A stretch of 64,000 nt of DNA from Priestia megaterium NBRC 15308 = ATCC 14581 (GTDB lineage: Bacteria; Bacillota; Bacilli; Bacillales; Bacillaceae_H): the NCBI RefSeq assembly GCF_000832985.1, contig NZ_CP009920.1:3652501-3716500 (forward strand), read 5' to 3'. Below are positions 26,166 to 35,163 of the stretch, piece after piece. The stretch's first letter is position 1. Every line of letters begins with the position of its first letter. Made by a program: the position numbers and the translations under genes. Under the pieces are notes generated by a model, which did not search any database, was not told where the DNA came from, and was given only the letters and a program-made list of their open reading frames with translations.

Positions 26166-26807
26166 ATGGAACTTCAATTAGCATTGGATCTTGTAAATAT
26201 TTCAGAGGCAAAAGAAGTAGTGCAGGAGGTTCAAGAGTATATCGATATTGTAGAAATTGGAACTCCAGTTGTAATTAACGAAGGGCTAAAAGCAGTCAAA
26301 GAAATCAAGGAAGCCTTTCCGTCTTTAAAGGTATTAGCTGATTTAAAAATTATGGATGCAGGTGCTTACGAAGTAATGAAAGCTTCTGAAGCGGGTGCTA
26401 GTATTATTACGATTCTTGGCGCTACTGATGATTCGACTATAAAAGGCGCTGTAGAAGAGGCCAAAAAACAAGGAACACAAATTCTTGTTGATATGATTAA
26501 TGTAAAAAACCTTGAGCAACGTGCAAAAGAAGTCGATGCGCTCGGTGTTGACTATATTTGTGTACACACAGGGTATGATCTTCAAGCTGAAGGAGAAACC
26601 CCGTTCGAGCAGCTTCAAACGATTAAACGAGTTGTAAAACATGCAAAAACAGCGGTGGCAGGAGGTATTAAACTGAATACACTTCCTGAAGTCGTGCAAT
26701 CACAGCCGGATCTTGTGATTGTAGGCGGGGGGATTACAAGTGAAAAAGACAAAAGAAACGTTGCAGAAGAAATGAAAAAAGTAGTCAAACAAGCAACTTT
26801 GGTCTAA
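26166..26807 (+). CDS. hxlA: 3-hexulose-6-phosphate synthase
   Basis: Formaldehyde-fixing aldolase of the ribulose monophosphate pathway: ribulose 5-phosphate plus formaldehyde gives 3-hexulose 6-phosphate. It has 213 residues of the OMP-decarboxylase superfamily. Motifs are QLALDLV at the start, LADLKIMDAG with the Mg/catalytic residues, DYICVHTGYD and VAGGI near the phosphate site. The ribosome site is GAAGGAGTG. The usual partner hxlB (6-phospho-3-hexuloisomerase) does not follow: a terminator and then the betaine operon come next. An isomerase encoded elsewhere would be needed. Confidence 0.93.
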   Translation: MELQLALDLVNISEAKEVVQEVQEYIDIVEIGTPVVINEGLKAVKEIKEAFPSLKVLADLKIMDAGAYEVMKASEAGASIITILGATDDSTIKGAVEEAKKQGTQILVDMINVKNLEQRAKEVDALGVDYICVHTGYDLQAEGETPFEQLQTIKRVVKHAKTAVAGGIKLNTLPEVVQSQPDLVIVGGGITSEKDKRNVAEEMKKVVKQATLV

Positions 26808-26862
26808 AAATAAGCAAAAGTATTTAAGCCTTCAAAATTAATTAATCGGTAAATGGTTTAAA

Positions 26863-26898
26863 AAGAAGATAGCTAAGTTATTTTAGCTATCTTCTTTC
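26863..26898 (+). terminator. Terminator after hxlA
   Basis: GAAGATAGCTAA pairs with TTAGCTATCTTC and is followed by TTTCC. It confirms hxlA is the last gene of its unit, with no room for hxlB. Confidence 0.75.
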
Positions 26899-27013
26899 CG
26901 TCATTTTTGATATAACCATTCATTGATAAGTGTCATTTTGACAGATAGATAGTTTCTTTAAAATTCGTTATTCGAAAGAAAAAGACGGCAGTTTTTCTGA
27001 TATTTTAAAGTTA

Positions 27014-27027
27014 AGAAAGCGTTATCC
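27014..27027 (+). promoter_or_regulatory. Possible cre site upstream of the betaine operon
   Basis: AGAAAGCGTTATCC matches the cre consensus with two mismatches (first and last positions). It lies 58 bp upstream of the -35 element at 27085. Weak on its own. Confidence 0.3.
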
Positions 27028-27084
27028 GAACATTAGCGGAAGAAAGTCTAAAAAAATCTATGTCACACTTTTTAACAAAATACT

Positions 27085-27113
27085 TTGAAAATTATGAATC
27101 TTAAAAATATAAT
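27085..27113 (+). promoter_or_regulatory. Sigma-A promoter of the betaine catabolism/uptake operon
   Basis: TTGAAA (27085-27090), a 17-bp spacer and TATAAT (27108-27113) form a near-consensus vegetative promoter about 50 bp upstream of the first gene. No other promoter of this quality was seen before the following genes. The rest of the 360-bp gap is AT-rich with no gene. Confidence 0.75.
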
Positions 27114-27166
27114 TAACTATCGACAATATTTAACATCTTCAAACCAAAAAAGGAGGGAGATATAAA

Positions 27167-29593
27167 GTGATGGAACATAAGAGGATAGTAGTGATAGGAG
27201 CTGGAATTGTCGGGTGCAGCATTGCCTACTATTTAAGTAAAATGGGGCAAAGAAACATAACAGTGATTGAGCAAGGCCCTTTGTTCGAAACGGGAGGATC
27301 TACTTCTCACGCTCCGGGGCTTGTATTTCAGCTTAGCTTTTCAAAAGTCCTGACAACACTAGCTTCTCAAACAGTCGAGACCTTTAAAGAGTTGAGTACA
27401 GATGAACAGCGCTCGTTTTATCCTGTCGGCAGTTTAGAAGTTGCCCGTACACCAGAGCGATTAGAAGACCTAAAGAGAAAGGCTGGTGTTGCCAGCTCAT
27501 GGGGAATCGAAGCTCTTCTTCTTTCACCGCAGGAATGCGCGGAAAAAAATTCGTTGATTTGTCCTGATCGTATTTGCGGAGGTCTCTATGTTCCTTCAGA
27601 CGGTATTGCCAAACCTTTGCATGCCGTTGATAAAATGACTCGTTTTTCTAAAGAGTGCGGAGTAGAATTTTACGGTCATACAGAAGTGACGAATATCGAA
27701 GTGACAAATGGTCAAGTAAAAGCAGTGTACACGAGCGCTGGAAAATTTGAAGCAGATGTAATCGTGTGCTGTGCCGGATTTTGGGGACCTCGCATCGGAG
27801 AAATGGTCGGTGTAACAATTCCTCTTCAGCCGATGGCTCATCAATATGTGTTTACAAATGATTTACTTGAATTAAACGGAGAAACGGAAGAAGTCGCGAC
27901 TCCTCTTATTCGAGATCAAGATAATGCAATTTATTTTCGTCAGGTAGACAAAGGGCTTGGGATTGGATCATATCAGCATGAGCCGTTTCCAATCGAACTC
28001 AGTGACATTACAAAATACGGAGAAACAAAAGAAATGCCTTCTGTTAAACCTTTTACACCAAAAGATTTTGAAAAACCGTGGGAAGATGCATTGGAACTAA
28101 TTCCGGCATTAAAACAGCCAGGAATAAAAAAAGGAATGAACGGCATTTTTTCCTTCACACCTGATGGGATGCCGCTGCTTGGCGAATCACAAGCAGTAGG
28201 GGGATTTTGGGTAGCCGAAGCCATATGGGTAACGCACTCTGCAGGTGTCGCTAGGCAAATGGCTGAATGGCTGATGAATGGTGCACCGACTGTGGATTTG
28301 GAGCTATGCGATATTAATCGTTTCGATACGTATGCATGCAGCCCTGTTTATTACAAACAGCGGTCTATTGAAGAATATGAAGAGGTTTATAGCATTCATC
28401 ATCCATTTATGCAGCGAAAAGTATCGCGAAACATGCGCGTAAGTCCATTTTATATGCGTCAGCAAGAACTAAAAGCGTATTTTAACGAAAAAGCAGGGTG
28501 GGAGCAGCCGCAGTGGTATGAAGCTAACTATCCGCTTATATCCACATATGAAAAGAAGATGGTTATAAGAAAGGGGTGGTCGGCTGAATATTGGTCACCG
28601 ATTATCGAGGCTGAACAGTTGCATACTCGTCAGTACGCGGCGATTTACGATACAACGGCAGCAAAGAAAAGGTTGGAAATTAAAGGGGAAGGAGCTCTCC
28701 AGTTTTTACAGAAGCTAACGACAGGAAATATAGACATTACAGTAGGGCAAAGCATACGTACGTGTATGTTGCATGAGCGAGGCGGCATAAAAGATCAAAT
28801 AATGGTTATTCGCAAAAATATATCCACTTTCTTGATTGTTTGTACGGGAGCCGTAGAAGCAAGCTGGATTCAAAAACACGTGCCTCAAAACGGTCAAGTT
28901 GTTTTTCAAGATGTAACGTCAGGGACATGCAGTATAGCATTAATTGGTCCTAAAGCTACAGGAGTAATGAAGTCCGTGGTTCAATGCTCAGAACTTAGCA
29001 GCACTTGGATTGAAGGGCAAGCGAAAACCTTGTTTATTGAAAAGAGTTCAGTTCTTGCTCTGCGTGATTCCTACGGGGGAATGGAGAGCTGGGAGTTGAT
29101 TACGACTTCTGATCAAGGTCTGAATTTATGGGATGTATTAATTGAGCAAGGACAGCCTTATCAGCTGATTGCCGCGGGAGACCGAGCTCTTGAAAATCTT
29201 CGAATTGAATCTTTTTCGTTAAAAAGCGGGAAAGACTTTTGGAGCGAGCATCATCCATATGAAGTTAACCTTCATGAAATGGTTGATTTAACAAAACCAG
29301 TTTTTATTGGAAAAGAGGCATTGCTTGATCGTCAGCGAAAAGATTCTGAAACAGTATTAGCGACGCTCATATTAGATGATCCTTCAGCGATAGTAATGGG
29401 ATATGAACCGGTCTTTTATGGAGAAACAGCCCTCGGATTTGTGACAAGTGCCGGCTATTCATACAGCTTAGGAAAAGGAATTGTACACACTTTATTATCT
29501 CAAGCTGTACATGAAGAAATGGTTTTAGAAGTTGAATACTTTGGTCAGCGTTATAAAGCAACAATGATGACACACTCCCCAGCGGTAGTTTAA
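27167..29593 (+). CDS. Dimethylglycine oxidase/dehydrogenase-like FAD-GcvT protein
   Basis: Two-module enzyme of 808 residues. The N-terminal DAO-type flavoprotein (about residues 5-380) has the FAD motif VIGAGIVGCSIAYYLSKMG and GGSTSHAPGLVFQ, whose His48 matches the covalent-FAD His of dimethylglycine oxidases. The C-terminal part (about 430-800) is a GcvT-like tetrahydrofolate-binding barrel. Such enzymes remove an N-methyl group from dimethylglycine and transfer it as methylene-THF or formaldehyde. It starts at GTG 27167 (AGGAGG 10 nt before), with ATG 27170 as alternative. It is first of six genes in a betaine operon. Sarcosine as substrate is possible. Confidence 0.85.
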   Translation: MMEHKRIVVIGAGIVGCSIAYYLSKMGQRNITVIEQGPLFETGGSTSHAPGLVFQLSFSKVLTTLASQTVETFKELSTDEQRSFYPVGSLEVARTPERLEDLKRKAGVASSWGIEALLLSPQECAEKNSLICPDRICGGLYVPSDGIAKPLHAVDKMTRFSKECGVEFYGHTEVTNIEVTNGQVKAVYTSAGKFEADVIVCCAGFWGPRIGEMVGVTIPLQPMAHQYVFTNDLLELNGETEEVATPLIRDQDNAIYFRQVDKGLGIGSYQHEPFPIELSDITKYGETKEMPSVKPFTPKDFEKPWEDALELIPALKQPGIKKGMNGIFSFTPDGMPLLGESQAVGGFWVAEAIWVTHSAGVARQMAEWLMNGAPTVDLELCDINRFDTYACSPVYYKQRSIEEYEEVYSIHHPFMQRKVSRNMRVSPFYMRQQELKAYFNEKAGWEQPQWYEANYPLISTYEKKMVIRKGWSAEYWSPIIEAEQLHTRQYAAIYDTTAAKKRLEIKGEGALQFLQKLTTGNIDITVGQSIRTCMLHERGGIKDQIMVIRKNISTFLIVCTGAVEASWIQKHVPQNGQVVFQDVTSGTCSIALIGPKATGVMKSVVQCSELSSTWIEGQAKTLFIEKSSVLALRDSYGGMESWELITTSDQGLNLWDVLIEQGQPYQLIAAGDRALENLRIESFSLKSGKDFWSEHHPYEVNLHEMVDLTKPVFIGKEALLDRQRKDSETVLATLILDDPSAIVMGYEPVFYGETALGFVTSAGYSYSLGKGIVHTLLSQAVHEEMVLEVEYFGQRYKATMMTHSPAVV

Positions 29594-29623
29594 TTGATCA
29601 ATCGAAAGACAGGAGGAATGCAG

Positions 29624-30784
29624 ATGTCAACACATTATGATGTCATTATTATCGGATTAGGAGCTATGGGGAGTACGGCTGCTTATCAGCTCGCCAAAAA
29701 AGGTCAGCGGGTATTGGGGTTAGAACAATACGGTCCCGCTCATGACCTAGGATCGAGTCACGGCGGTTCTAGAATCATTCGACAGTCGTATTTTGAAGAC
29801 CCTGCTTACGTTCCATTATTGCTTCGCGCCTACGAATTATGGAATGAAATTGAAAGAGAAAGCGGTCAAGAAATTCTTACGGTTACCGGTGGACTTATGA
29901 TGGGACCTCCTGATAGCTTGACGGTTTCTGGAAGCATCGAAAGCTCTAAACAGTGGAATCTTGCGTATGAGATTCTAGAAGCAAAGGATATTTACAAACG
30001 GTTTCCGGCGTTTACACCTTCACCTGCTACGGTTGCTCTATATGAAGAAAGAGCTGGATTCGTTAGGCCGGAAGCGAGCGTATATACTCACCTTCTTCAA
30101 GCAGAAAAGTACGGAGCTGAGCTTCATTTTTTTGAGGAAGTGGTGTCGTGGGAAGCTCATCCTTCTGGTGAAGGCGTGCGCGTTATAACAGCTAATGGAG
30201 TATATGAAGCTGGAAAAATCATTATTTCTGCAGGCGCTTGGGCACCTGATTTATTACGGGATTTGGGTGTTAGCTTACAAGTAGAGCGTCATGTGCAAAT
30301 GTTTTTTGAACCAACACAAGGAATAGATATTTTTTCAGTGGGAAAACAGCCGATTTATATTTGGGAAGCAGATGATTATGTACAGTTGTATGGTTTCCCT
30401 TCGTTTGGATTAAAGGCTGAAGGAGCAAAAGTGGCGTTTTTTCGAAAAGGAACAGCGTGTACGCCGGAAACGATTGATCGAAATATATATGAAGACGAAG
30501 TGAACATGATGCGGCACTATCTAGCTCAAGGTATTCCACAGCTTAACGGTCGATTTTTACAAGGGAAAACGTGCATGTATACCAATACACCAGATGAACA
30601 TTTTGTCATTTCACTGCATCCTGAATATCCTCAAGTAGCGATTGCAGCTGGATTTTCTGGACATGGTTTTAAGTTTGCAAGCGTAGTAGGAGAGATTTTA
30701 GCAGATTTAGTGATAGAGGGAAAAACTAATCACCCAATTGATTTGTTTACTCCGCAGCGATTTGCGGCGAATAAAATAGTATAA
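29624..30784 (+). CDS. Monomeric sarcosine oxidase-like flavoenzyme
   Basis: FAD amine oxidase of 386 residues, the size of Bacillus monomeric sarcosine oxidase. It has the FAD motif IIGLGAMGSTAAYQL, the SSHGGSRIIRQSY loop with the two active-site Arg, LYGFPSFG, and Cys317 in KTCMYTNTPDEHF, the covalent flavin residue. Compared from memory with the B-0618 enzyme, the active-site Lys is kept (Lys269) but the His four residues on is Phe273. The start at 29624 has AGGAGG 7 nt upstream. Probable reaction: sarcosine to glycine plus formaldehyde and peroxide; a related N-methyl amino acid is possible. Confidence 0.82.
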   Translation: MSTHYDVIIIGLGAMGSTAAYQLAKKGQRVLGLEQYGPAHDLGSSHGGSRIIRQSYFEDPAYVPLLLRAYELWNEIERESGQEILTVTGGLMMGPPDSLTVSGSIESSKQWNLAYEILEAKDIYKRFPAFTPSPATVALYEERAGFVRPEASVYTHLLQAEKYGAELHFFEEVVSWEAHPSGEGVRVITANGVYEAGKIIISAGAWAPDLLRDLGVSLQVERHVQMFFEPTQGIDIFSVGKQPIYIWEADDYVQLYGFPSFGLKAEGAKVAFFRKGTACTPETIDRNIYEDEVNMMRHYLAQGIPQLNGRFLQGKTCMYTNTPDEHFVISLHPEYPQVAIAAGFSGHGFKFASVVGEILADLVIEGKTNHPIDLFTPQRFAANKIV

Positions 30785-30850
30785 ATCGTCGTCAGCTCTT
30801 GCGAATGGTTCTATTTAAATGTTTCTAAAGAAGCGAAGGAGGAATAGTAG

Positions 30851-31999
30851 ATGGTTATGGAACATGGTTTAGTGAATGATAATGGGAGACTTGAGCCCAC
30901 GTTGAGAGGAGAGCTGTATACATCTTCGGACATTTTTAAGTTAGAAAAAGATCATATATTTTCTAAATCATGGAGTTTAGTTGCATTTGAATACGAAATA
31001 GCGGAACCAGGACAATATATTACGACGAGAGTTGAAGGCGAAAATATTTTAATTACTAGAGGAAAAGATCACGTGCTGCGTGGATTCTTGAACGTATGTC
31101 GGCATCGAGGAGCTAAGCTGTGCAGCCAATCATCCGGTAAAGCAGGTGTTATTCGCTGTCCATATCATTCGTGGAGCTATAGCTTAGATGGTGATTTAGT
31201 GGGCGTTCCTAACACAAGCCGCTGTCGAGAAGAACTCGTGCATAATGAAAATTACGGACTAACATCCGTTCACATTAAAGTGTGGCACGGCATGGTTTGG
31301 GTTAATTTATCTGACAATCCTATATCTGTTGAATATCAGCTAGACGCACAAATTTTTGATCGTTTTGGAGAACTTTATACGTTTGCTAGATATGAAATTC
31401 AAAACTTGAAATCCGCTCATCGTGAAGAATATGAAGTCGAGGCAAACTGGAAGCTTATTGTAGAAAACTTTCAAGAGTGCTATCACTGTTCCTCTATTCA
31501 TCCTGAACTTACGGCAACGCTGCCTGAATTTCGTTCAGGAGTCGGCACTCAAAGTTCCGTGGGAGGCGGAGCTAAGTTTGGGAATGAATTAGAAGCTTTT
31601 TCAATCAGCGGGAAAGGAAGCCGTCCTATGCTAAAAGGATTGCTTCCGGAAGATGACCGCACGTATTTTGGCATTACCGTTCTGCCGCTTGTATTTATCA
31701 ATTTAACACCGGATCACGTTATTATTCATCGTATTATTCCAATTAGTGCGGAAAAGTCTAAAGTGATTTGTGAATGGTTATTCGACCCGGAAGAAATGGC
31801 TAAGCCTGATTTTGACCCAAAAGATGCCGTGGAATTATTTCATCGCGTTAATTTACAAGACTTTGAAGCGTGTGAGTGGTGTCAAGAAAATATGAGCTCA
31901 AAATCTTATAAAGAAGGAGGTATTTTAGTACCTATCGAACAGCACGTTTCTCAATTTTACAATTATGTATTGGAAGCAATCGGTATGAAGGTCGAATAG
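30851..31999 (+). CDS. Rieske-type oxygenase (glycine betaine/choline monooxygenase-like, GbcA type)
   Basis: Alpha subunit of a Rieske non-haem iron oxygenase, 382 residues. The [2Fe-2S] ligands are Cys83-X-His85 (CRHRGAK) and Cys103-X2-His106 (CPYHSW). The mononuclear iron site is NFQECYHCSSIHPEL. In a cluster with dimethylglycine oxidase, sarcosine oxidase and OpuA-type genes, the best call is demethylation of glycine betaine to dimethylglycine and formaldehyde. Such enzymes need a reductase (GbcB in Pseudomonas); none is encoded nearby. Proline betaine or another quaternary amine are alternatives. Confidence 0.82.
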   Translation: MVMEHGLVNDNGRLEPTLRGELYTSSDIFKLEKDHIFSKSWSLVAFEYEIAEPGQYITTRVEGENILITRGKDHVLRGFLNVCRHRGAKLCSQSSGKAGVIRCPYHSWSYSLDGDLVGVPNTSRCREELVHNENYGLTSVHIKVWHGMVWVNLSDNPISVEYQLDAQIFDRFGELYTFARYEIQNLKSAHREEYEVEANWKLIVENFQECYHCSSIHPELTATLPEFRSGVGTQSSVGGGAKFGNELEAFSISGKGSRPMLKGLLPEDDRTYFGITVLPLVFINLTPDHVIIHRIIPISAEKSKVICEWLFDPEEMAKPDFDPKDAVELFHRVNLQDFEACEWCQENMSSKSYKEGGILVPIEQHVSQFYNYVLEAIGMKVE

Positions 32000-32008
32000 T
32001 AAGTAGAA

Positions 32009-32044
32009 GTGGTCTGACACGTTACCTTGAGGTGTCAGATCACC
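32009..32044 (+). other. Hairpin between the Rieske gene and the transporter genes
   Basis: GTGGTCTGACAC and GTGTCAGATCAC form a 12-bp stem with one G-T pair and an 11-nt loop, with no T-tract. It may set the ratio of enzyme to transporter mRNA. Confidence 0.55.
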
Positions 32045-32079
32045 TCTAACAATCTACTTTAAAAAAAGGGGGAAATAAA

Positions 32080-33333
32080 TTGAGTACAAGCTCTAAACTA
32101 ACAGAACCCATTATCCGCGTTACCGATGTTTCAAAAGTATTTGGCCGTCAACAAGAACAGGCTCTTAAGCTACGAGAAGCTGGAGAAAGTAAATATGAAG
32201 TCGAACAAGCTACTAAGACAACCGTTGCTATTTACAATGCTCATTTCGAAGTGAAAAAGGGAGAAACCTTTGTGTTAATTGGATTATCAGGAAGCGGGAA
32301 ATCTACTTTACTTCGATGCTTGAACGGGCTTGTAGAACCGACAGAAGGGACGGTATATCTAGAAAACACAGATATTTCTCATATGCCAAAAAGACAGCTT
32401 CAGGAAGTCCGGAGAAATAAAATTGGGATGGTCTTTCAAAATGTGGGCCTCCTTCCAAACCGCACCGTGATTGACAACATTACGTTCGGTCTAGAGATAC
32501 AAGGTGTATCAGCAAATGAAAGAGAAAAGCGAGGGAAAAAGGCTCTTGAAATGGTGGGCTTAAATGGACAAGCTTATAAAAGAATTTATGAATTATCAGG
32601 AGGTATGCAGCAGCGGGTTGGACTAGCGAGAGCTCTTGCTTCTGAACAGGAGATTTTGCTGATGGATGAGCCTTTTTCAGCTTTAGATCCTCTTATTCGA
32701 AGAGATATGCAAAAGCTATTTCTTGATATTCAGGGAGAAGTACAAAAAACAGTTATTTTTGTGACGCATGATTTAGATGAAGCATTAACTTTAGGCCACC
32801 GGGCTGCCGTGATGAAAGACGGGGAAATTGTACAACTTGGAACCGCTGAAGATATTTTAAGTCAACCGGCAACCGGTTATGTAAAGCTGCTTGTTCAAGA
32901 CGTTAATTACGGCAAAATTCGCCTTGCTAAAGACGCGGTGGTTCCGGTAGAAACGGCTGCCTATGAGTATGAATCACCGCAAGTCGTATTAAGAAGAATG
33001 AGAACCAATCATTTATCTACTATTTTTGTTCTTGATAGTGCTGACCGCTTATTGGGCTTAATGAGCATTTATACGGTGATGGAGCTGATAGAAGCTCATA
33101 AGCATGATTTAAAAGGCAAAGAAATGACACAGCCCCATTGTGTTAATCCAGATATGTCTTTACAAGAAATGATTCCTTTATTTACAGACAGTCATTCGCC
33201 TGTAGTCATTGTTGATAATCATCATCGCCTACAAGGTATGATTTCCCCAAGCACTCTTATTGCAAATCTCACTGAACGTACTGCAGTGACTGAGCAACAA
33301 GAAGTTAAGTCATATCAAATGGAGGTCCGATAA
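32080..33333 (+). CDS. opuAA: Glycine betaine ABC transporter ATPase (OpuAA-like)
   Basis: ATP-binding subunit of 417 residues, close to the 418 of B. subtilis OpuAA. It has a Walker A (GLSGSGKSTLLRCLNGL), Q-loop, signature LSGGMQQRVGLARALA and Walker B LLMDEPFSALDP. Two C-terminal CBS domains (about residues 280-400) are typical for osmosensing betaine transporters. It starts at TTG 32080 behind AAAGGGGGAAA. It is placed with betaine-degrading enzymes, so the transporter may feed catabolism as well as osmoprotection. Confidence 0.9.
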   Translation: MSTSSKLTEPIIRVTDVSKVFGRQQEQALKLREAGESKYEVEQATKTTVAIYNAHFEVKKGETFVLIGLSGSGKSTLLRCLNGLVEPTEGTVYLENTDISHMPKRQLQEVRRNKIGMVFQNVGLLPNRTVIDNITFGLEIQGVSANEREKRGKKALEMVGLNGQAYKRIYELSGGMQQRVGLARALASEQEILLMDEPFSALDPLIRRDMQKLFLDIQGEVQKTVIFVTHDLDEALTLGHRAAVMKDGEIVQLGTAEDILSQPATGYVKLLVQDVNYGKIRLAKDAVVPVETAAYEYESPQVVLRRMRTNHLSTIFVLDSADRLLGLMSIYTVMELIEAHKHDLKGKEMTQPHCVNPDMSLQEMIPLFTDSHSPVVIVDNHHRLQGMISPSTLIANLTERTAVTEQQEVKSYQMEVR

Positions 33334-33335
33334 AT

Positions 33336-34199
33336 ATGATGGTAAATTCCGCGACGATTCCTCGTATCCCTTTAGATAAATGGGCAAACTCATTTGTTGA
33401 TTACATGATTGATAGTTTTTCAGGTGTATTTACTGGAATCAACCAGATAATGACCAGCTTAATAAGCAGTCTCGAATGGGTATTGACCGCTTCTCCTCCG
33501 TTAGTAACGGTCGTTGTTTTTGTTCTATTAGCGCTATGGCTAACAGAGTGGAAGATAGCTGTATTTACGTGTTTTGGTTTACTTCTTATTATTAGCTTGA
33601 ATTTATGGGAAGCATCGATGCTGACCTTATCTCTCGTTTTAGCTTCTACTATCATCTCACTTCTATTTGGCGTTCCTTTAGGCATATTATCACACCGCTT
33701 TAACAAAGTTGGAGCAGTGATAAAGCCCATTCTTGATATTATGCAAACAATGCCTGCTTTTGTTTACTTAATTCCGTCCGTACTTTTATTTGGATTAGGG
33801 AATGTTACAGCTCTTATTGCTACTTTTATTTTCGCAATGCCGCCTGCCGTTCGTCTGACGCTGCTTGGACTTCAGCAAGTTCCCCAAACCACTTTAGAAG
33901 CGGCAGAAGCTTTTGGAGCGACGGAATGGCAAAAATTAATTAAAGTCCAGCTGCCGCTCGCTTTGCCTATGATTATGTCGGGTGTAAACCAGGTTATTAT
34001 GCTATCTCTTTCGATGGTTGTTATTTCTTCAATGGTCGGTGCAGGAGGCTTGGGTGCTGAGGTATTAAGAAGCATCAGTATGTTGGATGTAGGCTTAGGA
34101 TTTATCGGCGGGATTGCAGTTGTCATTATTGCCGTTATTTTAGATCGTCTGACGCACCTTTCTACTCAAAAAAGAGAAGGTATTCAATCAAGCAAATAA
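33336..34199 (+). CDS. opuAB: Glycine betaine ABC permease (OpuAB-like)
   Basis: Membrane subunit of 287 residues with about 7 transmembrane segments. The inner-membrane binding-protein-dependent loop is EAAEAFGATEWQKLIKVQLPLALP, followed by the conserved ProW-type MVVISSMVGAGGLG. It starts 2 bp after the ATPase stop, with a GGAGG inside the preceding gene's end (AATGGAGGTCC), so translation is coupled. Confidence 0.9.
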   Translation: MMVNSATIPRIPLDKWANSFVDYMIDSFSGVFTGINQIMTSLISSLEWVLTASPPLVTVVVFVLLALWLTEWKIAVFTCFGLLLIISLNLWEASMLTLSLVLASTIISLLFGVPLGILSHRFNKVGAVIKPILDIMQTMPAFVYLIPSVLLFGLGNVTALIATFIFAMPPAVRLTLLGLQQVPQTTLEAAEAFGATEWQKLIKVQLPLALPMIMSGVNQVIMLSLSMVVISSMVGAGGLGAEVLRSISMLDVGLGFIGGIAVVIIAVILDRLTHLSTQKREGIQSSK

Positions 34200-34220
34200 A
34201 ATGAATAAAGGTGGGAGTAT

Positions 34221-35102
34221 ATGAAACAATCAAAAAAAGTTCTTTTTATTATGCTAACAATCGTCATTATGCTGCTTGTCTCCGCATGCGGCAATAGCAA
34301 TACGGCAAGCAGCGCGACGACTAAAAAAGAAATTACAATTGGATACATACCATGGGACGAAGCCGTAGCTGTTACGTTTCTATGGAAGGAATTATTAGAG
34401 GAAAAAGGCTATAAAGTTAAAGCAGTTCAAAGCGACGTAGCTCCGCTTTTCTCAGGAGTTGCTCAAGGAAACATTGATTTATTTTTGGATGTATGGATGC
34501 CGACCACCCATAGCTCTTATATGAAAAGATTTGGAAAACAAGTTGACGTGCTCGGTACTTGGTATGATCAAGCAGATAGCGGATTGGCCGTTCCCGACTA
34601 CGTAGACGCGCAGTCACTAGCTGATTTAAAAAATAAGAAAGGTGAGTTTAACGGAAAGATTATTAGTATTGAACCAGGATCTGGAATAAACGGTCTTACT
34701 AAAGATCATGCGATGCCAAGCTATGAGTTAAAAGACTGGAATTTAGTAGAAAGCAGCACAGCCGCCATGTTATCGGAATTAGATAAAGCCATTGCTAATA
34801 AAGAACCCATTGTTGTTACGTTATGGCGCCCGCACTGGGCTTTTGAAAAGTATAATCTCAGATACTTAAAAGATCCCAAAAATACGATGAATCCAACTGG
34901 ACCTGAAAAAATACAGTCGATTAGCAAAAAGGCATTTAAAGAAGATTATCCAGAAGCAGCAAAGTGGCTGAAAAATTTTTCTATTAGTGCCGATCAACTA
35001 GCATCTTTAGAATCAGAAATTAACAGTGCAAAAGACGAAACAAAAGGTGTGAAAAACTGGATTTCTAAAAATAAAAAAGTGAAGGAAAGCTGGGTAAAAT
35101 AA
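34221..35102 (+). CDS. opuAC: Glycine betaine-binding lipoprotein (OpuAC-like)
   Basis: Substrate-binding lipoprotein of 293 residues, the length of B. subtilis OpuAC. The signal peptide ends in the lipobox LLVSAC. Aromatic residues of the family's Trp cage for the trimethylammonium group are in GYIPWDEAV, FLDVWMPTTH and VTLWRPHWAF. It delivers betaine to OpuAA/AB and is the last gene of the operon, before a terminator at 35119. Confidence 0.9.
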   Translation: MKQSKKVLFIMLTIVIMLLVSACGNSNTASSATTKKEITIGYIPWDEAVAVTFLWKELLEEKGYKVKAVQSDVAPLFSGVAQGNIDLFLDVWMPTTHSSYMKRFGKQVDVLGTWYDQADSGLAVPDYVDAQSLADLKNKKGEFNGKIISIEPGSGINGLTKDHAMPSYELKDWNLVESSTAAMLSELDKAIANKEPIVVTLWRPHWAFEKYNLRYLKDPKNTMNPTGPEKIQSISKKAFKEDYPEAAKWLKNFSISADQLASLESEINSAKDETKGVKNWISKNKKVKESWVK

Positions 35103-35118
35103 TAGAAGGAAAAGAAAA

Positions 35119-35163
35119 GGCTGTCTCATAAGTGAAGCTATTAACTTAGAGACGGTTTTTTTG
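35119..35163 (+). terminator. Terminator of the betaine operon
   Basis: GTCTCATAAGT and ACTTAGAGAC pair with a mismatch around a 10-nt loop; GGTTTTTTTG follows. Confidence 0.7.
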
